DNA of 64,000 bases from Isoperla grammatica. Its lineage: Eukaryota; Arthropoda; Insecta; Plecoptera; Perlodidae. Within the stretch, counting starts at the first letter, position 1. Each line of letters begins with the position of its first letter. The stretch lies in the NCBI GenBank assembly GCA_945910005.1, contig OX246747.1, forward strand, positions 20,350,686 to 20,414,685, written 5' to 3'. A program made the translations under genes and the position numbers. The notes under the pieces were generated by a model. The model was given only the letters and a program-made list of their open reading frames with translations. It made no database searches and was not told where the DNA came from. Below, piece by piece: positions 22,031 through 32,073 of the stretch.

Positions 22031-22740
22031 GTTTGACATATTTTTGTACAACATGCACAACTGCTTAAATAAAATAATCTTGAATCTTTATAAACTCTTC
22101 AACATTATTTCAGTGAATTGTTTACTTTAACTGAGTGTTACGGAAGGATCCAACAGCTTACCTTCAATGTGTGGTGTAAGCCGAGGATTTGCATGATGAG
22201 ACATTATAGTAATATTGAAAGCAAAAAAAACAGATTTGTGAATAAATAAATAAATTCGTACTTATAGAGTCTACCCACTCAGTACAAGACTGGTTTTCAG
22301 TGGGGACTTTAATTTTAAAGCAACTAAACCGATAATATAAACATAATGTTAATGTTGACCTGGAATCGTCATAGCAATGAAGCACATTTACAATGTATTA
22401 TGTAACGCACTGAAAAAAGCAGTTAACTTTCAAGAGAGTGAATAGACAATACTAAATACAAATTTGGTTCTACAGTTAGTTTCAATGTGACACAAATGCT
22501 CAGATTGCACCACACTACGAAGGTAAGCTATTGAGTCCCATACCAACTCTCATGCCGATTGCTACCTATCAACATAACCAGTGTTTTATTTAATTGATAT
22601 TTAAAACACTTTTTCCTATTTATGTGAAGTGCTTCTGAATGAAGCGTGCTCGTACTCTCTCCCCTGCAACCAGGACTGGGTTCCGTTGTCTACCTGCTGG
22701 CCTCTCTTCTTCGATGTCTTCCTCACTCTCTGATGATGAC
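22031..22740. other. Flank of Harbinger remnant, with segment shared with 28200-28320
   Basis: Positions 22250-22350, read on the minus strand, match 28230-28320 on the plus strand over about 90 bp (TTGGTTTAGT, AAAGTCCCCACTG, ACTGAGTGGGTAGACTCT). That places the end of the Ser-rich exon at 27210-28286 and this Harbinger flank in one repeat family. Nothing else is recognised. Confidence 0.45.
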
Positions 22741-22742
22741 GA

Positions 22743-23201
22743 TTATGAGGATAAATCTTTTTCTTCAGAGTCCACATTCATGTCAAGTCTTGCATCAACA
22801 CAAACGTTGTGTAATACACAACATGCACACACGATTTGGGAAACCATCTCAGGATGATAGTGTAGCACACGATCCTTTAAGCAACATCGAAAGCGAGCTT
22901 TTAACAAACCGTTACAACGTTCGATAATGCTGCGAACAACCATCTGACGTTCATTGAATAACTCTTCTGGAGAGTTTGGTTCCACCCTGCTGAGTGGAAT
23001 TAGCAGCCAGGGTTCTAGGTTGTACCCACTATCTCCTAAAAGATAGAACCCCATGTTCCTATTTTCTTCATATTTCCTTGTTAGAGCCCTTTTTAAATTG
23101 GATGAATTCCAGATGAACTTATCGCTTGTACTGCCAGGGAATAATGCATTGCGTACGCAATGCAATAATGCGTTCAGCCGAGTGGAACATGTACGTAACA
23201 T
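22743..23201 (-). pseudogene. PIF/Harbinger transposase, C-terminal half
   Basis: On the minus strand the frame holds FPGSTSDKFIWNSS, YLLGDSGYNLEPWLL (second catalytic Asp) and NERQMVVRSIIERCNGLLKARFR (catalytic Glu region). It continues to HNVC and ends in an acidic tail. The N-terminal half with the first Asp is absent. Downstream in genome coordinates, and on the opposite strand, lies a Myb-like partner exon, the two-gene arrangement typical of Harbinger elements. Confidence 0.8.
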
Positions 23202-23358
23202 GAACTTGAACTTAGTTCAGTCATGTACGTAACATGAACTTAAGTATCACACGGGGCTATAGCCTATCCCTTTAAAATAAAACAACGAACGCCCACCTAC
23301 ACCAATGACGTTGACTTTGCTTAGACCTACTAACAAGATGTTAATAATTTAATTCCAG

Positions 23359-23636
23359 GAGCTGAAAAATGCTCCTACCGGAATGGGTACTGAAAGTAAT
23401 GACCTTTTGGCTAAAACTTGGCCATATTTTGATGCCATTGACAAAGTCATGCGTGAACGCCACATTATGTCACCGCCATTCCTGATAGATTCGTCAAAAT
23501 CTCCCAGCCTTAGGCCAATGTCCTCAAATTCCGACTCAGTGGACACATCTTATGACTTTGCCGAATATTTGGTTTTGGGAGAGAGTGAACCAAGTATATC
23601 TCTACCTTCAGTGGCAAGTTCAGTCGCTACTCCTCG
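23359..23636 (+). pseudogene. Harbinger Myb/SANT-like partner, C-terminal exon
   Basis: After the acceptor TTAATTCCAG the frame reads ELKNAPTGMGTESNDLLA and KTWPYFDAIDKVMRERH, followed by a Ser-rich acidic linker. The K-TW-x-YF-x-x-MD/ID pattern is the end of the Myb/SANT-like DNA-binding domain carried by many PIF/Harbinger elements, whose product helps recruit the transposase. The frame is cut at 23637 by a SINE-A 5' fragment, so the C-terminus is lost. Confidence 0.6.
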
Positions 23637-23720
23637 CCTACGCTTCCGCCGGCATAGCTCTCGGGATCAACAAAGCACGCAAACCTGCCCACCACGATAA
23701 GGTAGCAGTACCTGGGCAGG
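23637..23720 (-). mobile_element. SINE-A 5' fragment
   Basis: Only the first 84 nt or so of the 5' module are present, abutting the Myb-like exon. No target duplication is visible. Confidence 0.7.
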
Positions 23721-23727
23721 CTGGTGC

Positions 23728-23937
23728 GGTGGCGTTCGTTTTTTCTGATGGTGGTGTTTGCCTTGGTTTCACACGAAATGGGGTCAGGATTGTCTTCTAT
23801 GCCATTGGGAGTCTTTGTGCGTCATCTCGTTTGTTGATCGCCCCGCATCTTCATCTTCTAGAGGCAGGGTTGCCAGATTGGGCGATTTGTCGCAATTTGG
23901 GCGATATGGAATGTGTTTTGGCGACCGACAATTCTGA
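23728..23937 (+). repeat. Family C repeat, right half, plus linker
   Basis: This stretch matches the right half of the element at 61295-61587 (TTTGCCTTGGTTTCACACG, GTCTTTGTGCGTCATCTCG). The linker CAGGGTTGCCAGATTGGGCG ... TTTTGGCGACCGAC and a SINE-A follow. The same three-part order occurs at 38209 and 61295. Confidence 0.65.
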
Positions 23938-24230
23938 TAGATGGATGGATGGTTATTTGGACTTAACGTCTCACATTTTGCAAATGAGGGTAATCGAGAC
24001 GATGAGTGGGTGAAATATGAAAATGAAATAGGGGGGTGTTTGGAGCAAAGGTGCAAGTAGGTGTGCGGGGAGGATAGGGGAAGTGGGAGGAAAAGGGAGT
24101 GGGTTGTAGACTGCATTTCGTCTGACTTCCCAGAACCTACCAGAAGCATACTCTTCCGCCGGCATAGCTCCAGGAATCATTAAAGCGCACAAACCTGCCC
24201 ACCACGATAAGGCAGCAGCCCCTGGGCAGG
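23938..24230 (-). mobile_element. SINE-A type II
   Basis: The full 5' module is present with substitutions in both P2 strands (GGGGCUG and CAGUCU). Their pairing is kept largely through wobble pairs. It forms the third part of a family C composite. Confidence 0.75.
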
Positions 24231-24529
24231 ACAAAGAGGTCAAGAAAAGAAACGACGCAGCGTATCAGAGCAGTGCCCTAAGAAGGTATAACCTGCGGAG
24301 AAGACCTATAACTTATCACGTCGGCCAAGTCTAAAAGAAGAATTATGCAATGTTAGATGCAAATGCCAATTTTTCAGCAAAACTAGGTACTCCAAACGTA
24401 TTTATTTGAGCCTAAAAATCGAGAAATAACTAATATAGCAAGAAAATGTTTCGCCTTCCCCCCCCCCCCCCCCCCACCGATTTGATTTAGAGTTCCTACG
24501 TGCCTGGTTCTATTTCGGGCCCAAACCGG

Positions 24530-24929
24530 ATTGATTGATATTTGATATTTGGGCTTAACGTCTCATATTTTTGCAACGAGGCTAATCGAGACAATGAGTT
24601 GGTGATATATGAAGTATGAAGATGAAGTTGGGGGCTCTTTGGATTGATTAATGGGGCTTAACGTCTCATATTTATGCAACGATGGCTAATCGAGACGATG
24701 AGAGGGTGATAATGAAGATGAGAAGGGGCAGGTAGGAGGGCGCGTGAGAAAAGGGGGAAGGGGGGGATAGGGGATTTGGGTGTGGACTGCACTTCGTCTG
24801 ACTTCTCCTACTCGACCAGTCCGGCTAGGGTGGCCCTACCAGAAGCATACGCTTCCGCCGGCATAGCTCTCGGGATCAACAAAGCACGCAAACCTGCCCA
24901 CCATGATAAGGTAGCAGTCCATGGGCAGG
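24530..24929 (-). mobile_element. SINE-A, type I 3' end nested in type II
   Basis: A type-II 3' end (24530-24640) is followed by a type-I 3' end (24641-24725), then a type-II body and the full 5' module. This looks like one insertion inside the other, or template switching between types. Confidence 0.7.
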
Positions 24930-25306
24930 TTTTGGCGGCGGGTTTTTTCCAAGATGGCGGCGGTTTTTTTTTTTCAAGATGGCGGCCATCGGACAAGAGT
25001 GGGACCACTTTTAACCTAAGGTCGATTTTTGGAGTTTTGAATTTTGGATTTTCGAAATTTTCAAATTTTGGATTTTCGAAATTTTGAATTTCTCAAGATG
25101 GCGACCACTTGACTCTTGTGTGACCTATGTGGGAGGGGAGGGGTAGGGAGGGCCCCACCCCCCTTCCCCATCCCTCGTCGGCCATTTTGTATTTTCAAAT
25201 TTTGCGCCTCGACACTAGCGCACTCTATCCGCCAAGTGTACAAGTGATGTACAACGTGACATTCATTTCATTCAATATTGTCACATTTTGAAATAAAGTG
25301 CGACCA

Positions 25307-25381
25307 CCGTGATTTCGTGCCCGAGCAGTTTGGACCTCGCCATTACTGTCTCGGTGCATAATACCACTCGGCTATCACGAC
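25307..25381 (-). mobile_element. tRNA-like SINE head, copy 1
   Basis: On the minus strand TAGCCGAGTGGTA (plus 25362-25374) matches an A-box and GGTCCAAACTG (plus 25326-25336) is a weak B-box, spaced as in a tRNA. The head ends in CTCGGGCACGAAATCAC. A second copy is at 25960-26033. It differs from SINE-A, in which I see no pol III boxes. Confidence 0.6.
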
Positions 25382-25959
25382 TGTTGCAGTGTAAGGGGTA
25401 AATGCCGTATATAACTTTCACCGTGACCTTCAATGACGGACTTGTTCGTCAGCACACTATTATCGACGATGGTAGCGCTATCTAGTTGTGAATAAAGTAA
25501 TTATAACCGCAAGCTACTCGACTTCGATATTGTCCTGATGACATATTGGGAAATACCCGGGAGTACGCGAGCTCTAGAAGATTGGAATGTGTAATTAGGG
25601 TAATTAGGGGGACAAAATTATCTCGTTGCTACATGTAGATGAAACCTGATAAGCCAGCCTAGGTAATTTTGATGAACTTGGAAATAAATTGTGTGTTGTC
25701 CATTGACGTCACAGAAAAGCCAGCCTACCACGTGACAATTATTTTATATTGTCACATGGCGTCGGTTTTTTTCCAAGATGGCGGACAGAGTGTGACCAGA
25801 GGGGAGAAACCCCTCCCTTTCACGGGGCAGCTATTTTTGTATTTTCAAATAGTGCGCGCCGAGACTAACGCACTCTATCCGTCAAATGTACATCTGATGG
25901 ACCACGTGACAATTATTTAATATTGTCCCATTCTGACAAAAAAAAAAAATTTTGATGAC

Positions 25960-26033
25960 CGTGATTTCGTGCCCGAGCAGATTGGATCCAGCCATTACTG
26001 TCTCTGTGCACTTAACCACTAGGCTATAACAAC
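25960..26033 (-). mobile_element. tRNA-like SINE head, copy 2
   Basis: This is the same design as 25307-25381: A-box TAGCCTAGTGGTTA, weak B-box GGATCCAATCTG, and the shared 3' part GCTCGGGCACGAAATCAC. About 100 bp of additional similarity lies left of each copy. Confidence 0.6.
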
Positions 26034-26455
26034 TAATGGAATGCTATAGGTAATTGGTATATTATAAGCTGTGCGTCTGACGTGTTGGGAAATGCCCGGG
26101 ATTAAAATTTTAATTCCGTGGCGCGAGTGCGCGCGCATTTGTTCTCGTAGCACCACCTAGTAGTGAAAATAAAAACTATACTTTCGGTCGGTAAAAGAAG
26201 CTCATTACCGACATCACCGCCTTGGTAACGCTACATGATCTGGTGGCCGAAAATGAATTTAGTGGTAAATGACCGTTTGCCGGGAATTCCTCAAAATCTG
26301 GAGTGTCCAATAATGTTGGAATAGCCCTCAGTTCATTTGAATGGCTCAATCATATGTGTACGTTCATGCATACAAGTTGCGCAGGTGCTGTGTATTATAA
26401 GTGCAATGAAGAATGATGGTGATGATGATAGAAGCATATCGTCTATGTCTACGGG

Positions 26456-26641
26456 ACCCTTATTCTATAACTCCACCGAAACGGATTCGGTCGGAAATTA
26501 CAACAATTTTGGCCGAAATGGAAACAATTGCAGTTCCACAACAATATAACTGACACAATAATTTCCAATTAGTATTGTTATTATTTCTCAATTGTTTCCA
26601 TTTCGGCCCGAATCCATTTCGGGAGTTTTATAGAATAGGGG
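26456..26641. mobile_element. MITE with ~50-bp inverted ends
   Basis: Ends CCCTTATTCTATAACTCC and the inverse of CCCCTATTCTATAAAACTCC continue inward through CGAAA-GGATTCGG and GGCCGAAATGGAAACAATTG on both sides. The element is 186 bp and non-coding. Confidence 0.75.
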
Positions 26642-27209
26642 TGCGGTACGAAGAGGCCCAAATCAAGTAAGTTTACACACAACTAAATATTAAATATTAT
26701 AATAACGAAATTATTGCATAGCATAATATATTATATTTTTAAGTTTTAACCATTAATTCCTTGTTAAAATGCAGATGCAATAAAATAGCTCATGCTTTCA
26801 AAGCATTTTAAAATATTACAGTCTAAATGAGTTATTATTTAATAGAGTTTAATTAAAATATAGATATAAAATGCAAAGCATTTAAACTGATTACAGTTTA
26901 AACAATTATTTGAGTTTTATTAAATATTAAATACAAAATTAAATTGCTGCATATATTTTATTGGTAACCACCAATCCATTGTTAAAATGTGTAGCTCTGC
27001 AGTGCAATAAAATAACCCATGCTCTCAAAGTATTTGAACTTATTACAGTTAAATCAATTTTTATTTCATTGAGTTTAATTTAAAAAAAAAAAAAATAAAT
27101 AAAAAATATGTAAATTTCAAAGCATTTTACTTTAGGCCTATTACAGTTTAAACAGTTATTATTATTATTTAATTGAGTTGAATAAAACAATTTTTTTTTT
27201 CTTCTCCAG
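26642..27209. other. AT-rich intron-like DNA before the Ser-rich exon
   Basis: AT-rich sequence with A-runs and repeated CAAAGCATTT/AATTTAAT motifs. It ends in a strong polypyrimidine tract and TTCTCCAG acceptor at 27201-27209. Confidence 0.5.
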
Positions 27210-28286
27210 GATTATATTGACAATTATGTCAGGACCGCCCGCCTTCTTGACTTCTTAGAGATCGACAGAGAGGATCAAGCTGAACCGGATGCCCTCGAAC
27301 GCGCACGGCTATGGCTTCTGGCGTCCGACTCTTCTTCTGGCTCCCACTCTGCACCTGGCTCCCAGTCTGCTTCTGGTTCGCACTCTGCCTCTGGCGCCGA
27401 CTCTTCTTCTGGTTCCCAGTCTGCTTCTGGCTCCCACTCTGCTTCTGGCGCCGACTCTTCTTCTGGCTCCCACTCTGCACCTGGCTCCCAGTCTGCTTCT
27501 GGCTCCCACTCTGCACCTGGCTCCCAGTCTGCTTCTGGTTCGCACTCTGCTTCTGGCGTCCGACTCTTCTTCTGGCTCCCACTCTGCACCTGGCTCCCAG
27601 TCTGCTTCTGGCTCCCACTCTGCTTCTGGCGCCGACTCTTCTTCTGGCTCCCACTCTGCACCTGGCTCCCAGTCTGCTTCTGGCTCCCACTCTGCTTCTG
27701 GTTCGCACTCTGCTTCTGGCGTCTGACTCTTCTTCTGGCTCCCACTCTGCACCTGGCTCCCAGTCTGCTTCTGGTTCGCACTCTGCTTCTGGCGCCGACT
27801 CTTCTTCTGGCTCCCCCATTGCACCTGGCTCCCAGTCTGCTTCTGGCTCCCAGTCTGCTTCTGGCGCCGACTCTTCTTCTGGCTCCCACTCTGCACCTGG
27901 CTCCCAGTCTGCTTCTGGTTCGCACTCTGCTTCTGGCGTCCGACTCTTCTTCTGGCTCCCACTCTGCACCTGGCTCCCAGTCTGCTTCTGGTTCGCACTC
28001 TGCACCTGGCTCCCAGTCTGCTTCTGGCTCCCACTCTGCACCTGGCTCCCAGTCTGCTTCTGGTTCGCACTCTGCTTCTGGCGCCGACTCTGATTCCGGC
28101 TCCGTCATTGAAGATGATAGCTCCAGTGTAGCCTCAAATGTCCAAATCACTGATTCATATGTTTCGTATTTGAAATATCGATCTTTGATTGGTTATCGCT
28201 CACTCGTCGATGGTGTTCGAAGCCTGCAGGGTTGGTTTAGTCACTTTCAATTAAAGTCCCCCACTGCAAATCAGTTTAGTTACTGA
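27210..28286 (+). CDS. Ser/Gly/Ala-rich repeat exon, 359 codons open
   Basis: From the acceptor the frame reads DYIDNYVRTARLLDFLEIDR and EDQAEPDALERARLWLLASD, then repeats of SGSHSAPGSQSASGSHSASG. The repeats give way to YVSYLKYRSLIGYRS and a stop at 28284-28286. Repeat units contain three single-base insertions (GCGTC in place of GCGC, near 27552, 27720 and 27936). These shift the frame through a Leu/Pro- or Phe/Trp-rich reading and back, yet I find no stop across the whole exon. The unit is a 15-33 bp motif built on TCTGGCTCCCACTCTGC, also open on the other strand. Whether a protein is made is unclear. The exon's end is shared with the Harbinger flank at 22250-22350, so it may be a transposon accessory ORF. 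Confidence 0.4.
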   Translation, partial: DYIDNYVRTARLLDFLEIDREDQAEPDALERARLWLLASDSSSGSHSAPGSQSASGSHSASGADSSSGSQSASGSHSASGADSSSGSHSAPGSQSASGSHSAPGSQSASGSHSASGVRLFFWLPLCTWLPVCFWLPLCFWRRLFFWLPLCTWLPVCFWLPLCFWFALCFWRLTLLLAPTLHLAPSLLLVRTLLLAPTLLLAPPLHLAPSLLLAPSLLLAPTLLLAPTLHLAPSLLLVRTLLLASDSSSGSHSAPGSQSASGSHSAPGSQSASGSHSAPGSQSASGSHSASGADSDSGSVIEDDSSSVASNVQITDSYVSYLKYRSLIGYRSLVDGVRSLQGWFSHFQLKSPTANQFSY

Positions 28287-28431
28287 GTGGGTAGACTCTA
28301 AATGTGAATTTATTTTATTTTTTTTATTTAAGTCAACTAACAGAAGATATACTAATGGAAATCGACGCTAACTACAGTGCTGTAAGTGATAGTGACAGTG
28401 ATATACGACTCAAGTTTAGTTTAGTTTACTA

Positions 28432-28510
28432 GGTTTAAGGGCGCTTCAACCAGTTAGGTCATTTTGCGCCACCAAGATAATGTAACTCGTTACTTATTGT
28501 TTTATTGCAT
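28432..28510 (-). mobile_element. Short family D repeat
   Basis: The same sequence as at 12176 and 47496, with hairpin GGCGC (28440-28444)/GCGCC (28466-28470). It abuts a SINE-A 3' end. Confidence 0.55.
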
Positions 28511-28830
28511 GATTGATTAATGGGGCTTAACGTCTCATATTTATGCAACGATGGCTAATCGAGACGATGAGCGGGTGAAAATGAAGATGAAAAGATGATG
28601 TTGAAGAATAAAGCCACATCCGAATTAGATCCATTGTACGTCGCGTGGGTCGTCATACGGGAGTCCAGCAAGGGTGGGCAGGGCCAAGTGGGAGGAGAAA
28701 TATTCAGTGTGGACCGTGGGGGGGGGGGGGGGGGAGGGTCTCCTTCTGTCGCCTCTTACGACTAGCAGAGTCACTCTGGACCTTTTCTACCCCGGGCCGA
28801 GACGGGTTCGAAATTATCAACATTAATGAG
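28511..28830 (-). mobile_element. SINE-A type III (alternative 5' module)
   Basis: The 3' half is SINE-A type I. In place of the pseudoknot module, the 5' end reads, on the plus strand, TCTGTCGCCTCTTACGACTA, GCAGAGTCACTCTGGACC and CCCCGGGCCGAGACGGG. The same module occurs downstream of the 87-bp arrays (31195, 53808) and at 51200 and 63045. Confidence 0.75.
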
Positions 28831-29078
28831 GGGCTAACCGAGACAATGAGTGGGTGAGATATGGAGATGATAAGGGTTGTTAAGAGGTAAAAGGCCAGTG
28901 TGAGGGCGGGGAGGAAAGGAGAAAAGGGAGTGGGGCCTGATTGATTGATATTTGGGCCTAACGTCTTATATTTTTGCTACTTGGCTAATCAAGACGATGA
29001 GTGGGTGAGAATGAAGATGAAATTGGGGGCTCTTTGGAGGAAAGGGGCAAGTAGGAGGGCGTGTGAGGAAAGGGGAGG
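28831..29078 (-). mobile_element. Two further SINE-A type II pieces
   Basis: A body fragment (to about 28938) is followed by a separate 3' end and body (28939-29078). The hairpin stem of the second piece is GTCTT/AAGAC, a compensated change from GTCTC/GAGAC. Confidence 0.65.
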
Positions 29079-29368
29079 GTCAGTGCTAATAAGTAGTGTT
29101 GGAGTTGTGTTGGGGAAGTGTGTGACATATATATATATTTAAACACGATATAGATATATTAATAAAATATTGTAGGAGGGCTAACTACACGGACCTACTA
29201 GAACTTAAATGCTTTTACTTAAGGCCTATGACAATGAGATACCTTGTTATGAGTTCTTCTAAATAAGCCTCATTGCTTGAGTGTCCTTTGTTATTATTAT
29301 TCAGAAGTTTGAATGCACCATCTTATATTCCTCAGACCAACTCGTCCGCACCGACCAGATAGACCCGT

Positions 29369-31104
29369 GAGTCTACCCTGGTTGCGAGGTGGGAGGAAAT
29401 ACGGGAGAGGCCACGGGATAGATACCTGCTCCAGGATGCCGCCATACGAAGGAGTGAGTCTACCCTGGTTGCGAGGTGGGAGGAAATACGGGAGAGGCCA
29501 CGGGATAGATACCTGCTCCAGGATGCCGCCATACGAAGGAGTGAGTCTACCCTGGTTGCGAGGTGGGAGGAAATACGGGAGAGGCCACGGGATAGATACC
29601 TGCTCCAGGATGCCGCCATACGAAGAAGTGAGTCTACCCTGGTTGCGAGGTGGCAGGAAATACGGGAGAGGCCACGGGATAGATACCTGCTCCAGGATGC
29701 CGCCATACGAAGGAGTGAGTCTACCCTGGTTGCGAGGTGGGAGGAAATACGGGAGAGGCCACGGGATAGATACCTGCTCCAGGATGCCGCCATACGAAGG
29801 AGTGAGTCTACCCTGGTTGCGAGGTGGGAGGAAATACGGGAGAGGCCACGGGATAGATACCTGCTCCAGGATGCCGCCATACGAAGGAGTGAGTCTACCC
29901 TGGTTGCTAGGTGGGAGGAAATACGGGAGAGGCCACGGGATAGATACCTGCTCCAGGATGCCGCCATACGAAGGAGTGAGTCTACCCTGGTTGCTAGGTG
30001 GGAGGAAATACGGGAGAGGCCACGGGATAGATACCTGCTCCAGGATGCCGCCATACGAAGGAGTGAGTCTACCCTGGTTGCGAGGTGGGAGGAAATACGG
30101 GAGAGGCCACGGGATAGATACCTGCTCCAGGATGCCGCCATACGAAGGAGTGAGTCTACCCTGGTTGCTAGGTGGGAGGAAATACGAGAGAGGCCACGGG
30201 ATAGATACCTGCTCCAGGATGCCGCCATACGAAGGAGTGAGTCTACCCTGGTTGCGAGGTGGCAGGAAATACGGGAGAGGCCACGGGATAGATACCTGCT
30301 CCAGGATGCCGCCATACGAAGGAGTGAGTCTACCCTGGTTGCGAGGTGGGAGGAAATACGGGAGAGGCCACGGGATAGATACCTGCTCCAGGATGCCGCC
30401 ATACGAAGGAGTGAGTCTACCCTGGTTGCGAGGTGGCAGGAAATACGGGAGAGGCCACGGGATAGATACCTGCTCCAGGATGCCGCCATACGAAGGAGTG
30501 AGTCTACCCTGGTTGCAAGGTGGGAGGAAATACGGGAGAGGCCACGGGATAGATACCTGCTCCAGGATGCCGCCATACGAAGGAGTGAGTCTACCCTGGT
30601 TGCGAGGTGGGAGGAAATACGGGAGAGGCCACGGGATAGATACCTGCTCCAGGATGCCGCCATACGAAGGAGTGAGTCTACCCTGGTTGCGAGGTGGGAG
30701 GAAATACGGGAGAGGCCACGGGATAGATACCTGCTCCAGGATGCCGCCATACGAAGGAGTGAGTCTACCCTGGTTGCGAGGTGGGAGGAAATACGGGAGA
30801 GGCCACGGGATAGATACCTGCTCCAGGATGCGTCATACGAAGGAGTGAGTCTACCCTGGTTGCGAGGTGGGAGGAAATACGGGAGAGGCCACGGGATAGA
30901 TACCTGCTCCAAGATGCCGCCATACGAAGGAGTGAGTCTACCCTGGTTGCGAGGTGGGAGGAAATACGGGAGAGGCCACGGGATAGATACCTGCTCCAGG
31001 ATGCCGCCATACGAAGGAGTGAGTCTACCCTGGTTGCTAGGTGGGAGGAAATACGGGAGAGGCCACGGGATGGATACCTGCTCCAGGATGCCGCCATACG
31101 AAGG
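29369..31104 (+). repeat. 87-bp minisatellite array 1, ~20 units
   Basis: Units begin GAGTCTACCCTGGTTGCGAG and are nearly identical. The period is a multiple of three and lacks stops in several frames, so reading frames of 500-600 codons appear on both strands. The likeliest ancestral frame reads STLVARWEEIRERPRDRYLL - QDAAIRRSE, an amphipathic helical repeat. It also runs on into the unique tail (ANEQLAQGRLNAVEFLNRI). Here a stop lies three codons upstream of unit 1 and a 1-bp deletion in a unit near 30831 shifts the frame. Array-specific variants (TGGCAG for TGGGAG; GCTAGG for GCGAGG) show local homogenisation. Confidence 0.9.
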
Positions 31105-31303
31105 GCCAATGAGCAACTGGCCCAAGGTAGACTCAACGCAGTAGAATTCTTAAACCGCATAACTCGCGTAGATGACAACCATTTCGGGAACTCCTTTCGT
31201 CGCCTCTTACAACTAGCAGAGTCACTCTGGGCCGTATTCTTCCCCGGGCCCAGACGGGTATCAACAAACAACATTAATTCAACTCATATAAATCATGAAG
31301 GTT
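31105..31303 (+). pseudogene. Tail of array 1, helical coding remnant and type-III module
   Basis: Continuing the repeat frame, it reads ANEQLAQGRLNAVEFLNRI, then RRLLQLAESLWAVFFPGPRR, and stops at a TAA. The second part is the same DNA as the 5' module of type-III SINE-A. Either the SINE module came from this gene-like unit or the unit absorbed a SINE end. Confidence 0.4.
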
Positions 31304-31695
31304 AAAGACTATTAACCGTAGAGGAAGCAGCGGCCATGGGTGATTGAATTGACCACAAAATTGAAAATAAAGAATTCAAACAATATATTTTTAAATAAAC
31401 TGGCATGTTCACTCTTTTGAAAGATGAAGACAATTTACGGCGTAAACGTAAGAATGACGACATTGGCCATCGGTCATCTGTCGGCTTGTCTCGAAGATTT
31501 CGTTAACGATCTCCCGTCATCCACCACTGCAAGAAGAGAGCAACTCTTTCAGTCCACAATGTTGGTTAACAAATTGCCTAAACTTGAAAAAAAAAACACT
31601 AAACAGTATTTGTATTCAAGTGGATGCAAATAACTCCTTCCATTACCTCTTAATTCAAACAAATTATATGAGAACTTTAGCAACTAAATACTCGG

Positions 31696-32073
31696 ATGGT
31701 TTGTTTGTTGACGGAACTTAGCACTGTGCCGTCATTGGGGCATTCTTCTGCCACTAGTGGAGTTAGTCCCACTTGCAGTGCCAACGTTTCTGGGGATGGA
31801 ATTAGCCATGGCAATGCTAAAAATAGGTTGGGTGTTGTCCGTGAGGTACACCAGCTTCGAATGTCGCAGCTCAAGTCTCCACAAGATCAGAAAGACGAGC
31901 TGCACGACATTCGAATGCGTGAAGCCAGAGCCGACATGGACGCTGCTCTATCACGTGCCCGTGCCGATGCTGCTCGGGAGCGAGCCGAGGTAGCTCGGGC
32001 CGAGATCCCGTCGGTCGAACTCCGGATTTTAAAGGCCCAAGCCCGGTTCGAGGAGGCCCGAGCTACCAGGTAA
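31696..32073 (+). pseudogene. Ala/Arg/Glu-rich coiled-coil ORF, copy 1
   Basis: The frame has a Ser/Thr-rich start (LGHSSATSG), REVHQLRMSQLKS, and KDELHDIRMREARADMDAAL, followed by SRARADAARERAEVARAEI with near-heptad Ala/Leu spacing, and VELRILKAQARFEEARAT. It ends at a TAA that copies 2 and 3 do not have (they read EEEHLEFD or DEEHLEFD onward), so this copy is truncated by mutation. The helix is probably a dimerising C-terminal part of a transposon or host factor; Myb-like partner ORFs of DNA transposons often end this way, but no DNA-binding domain is visible here. Confidence 0.45.

Noticed and set aside
27229..28150. Minus-strand Glu/Arg-rich frames of 253-291 codons
   Set aside because: They are antisense to the Ser-rich exon, in the same repeat; only the plus frame has a splice acceptor and a unique C-terminus.
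29369..31104. CRISPR-like array
   Set aside because: Units are contiguous with no variable spacers and 87 bp long, and the DNA is eukaryotic; this is a minisatellite.
29332..31125. Minus-strand frames of up to about 600 codons over the 87-bp array, and similar ones over array 2
   Set aside because: They are open only because an 87-bp unit without stops is repeated in phase. They translate to identical 29-residue repeats in several frames, and none except the ESTLVARWEE frame runs into sensible unique sequence.
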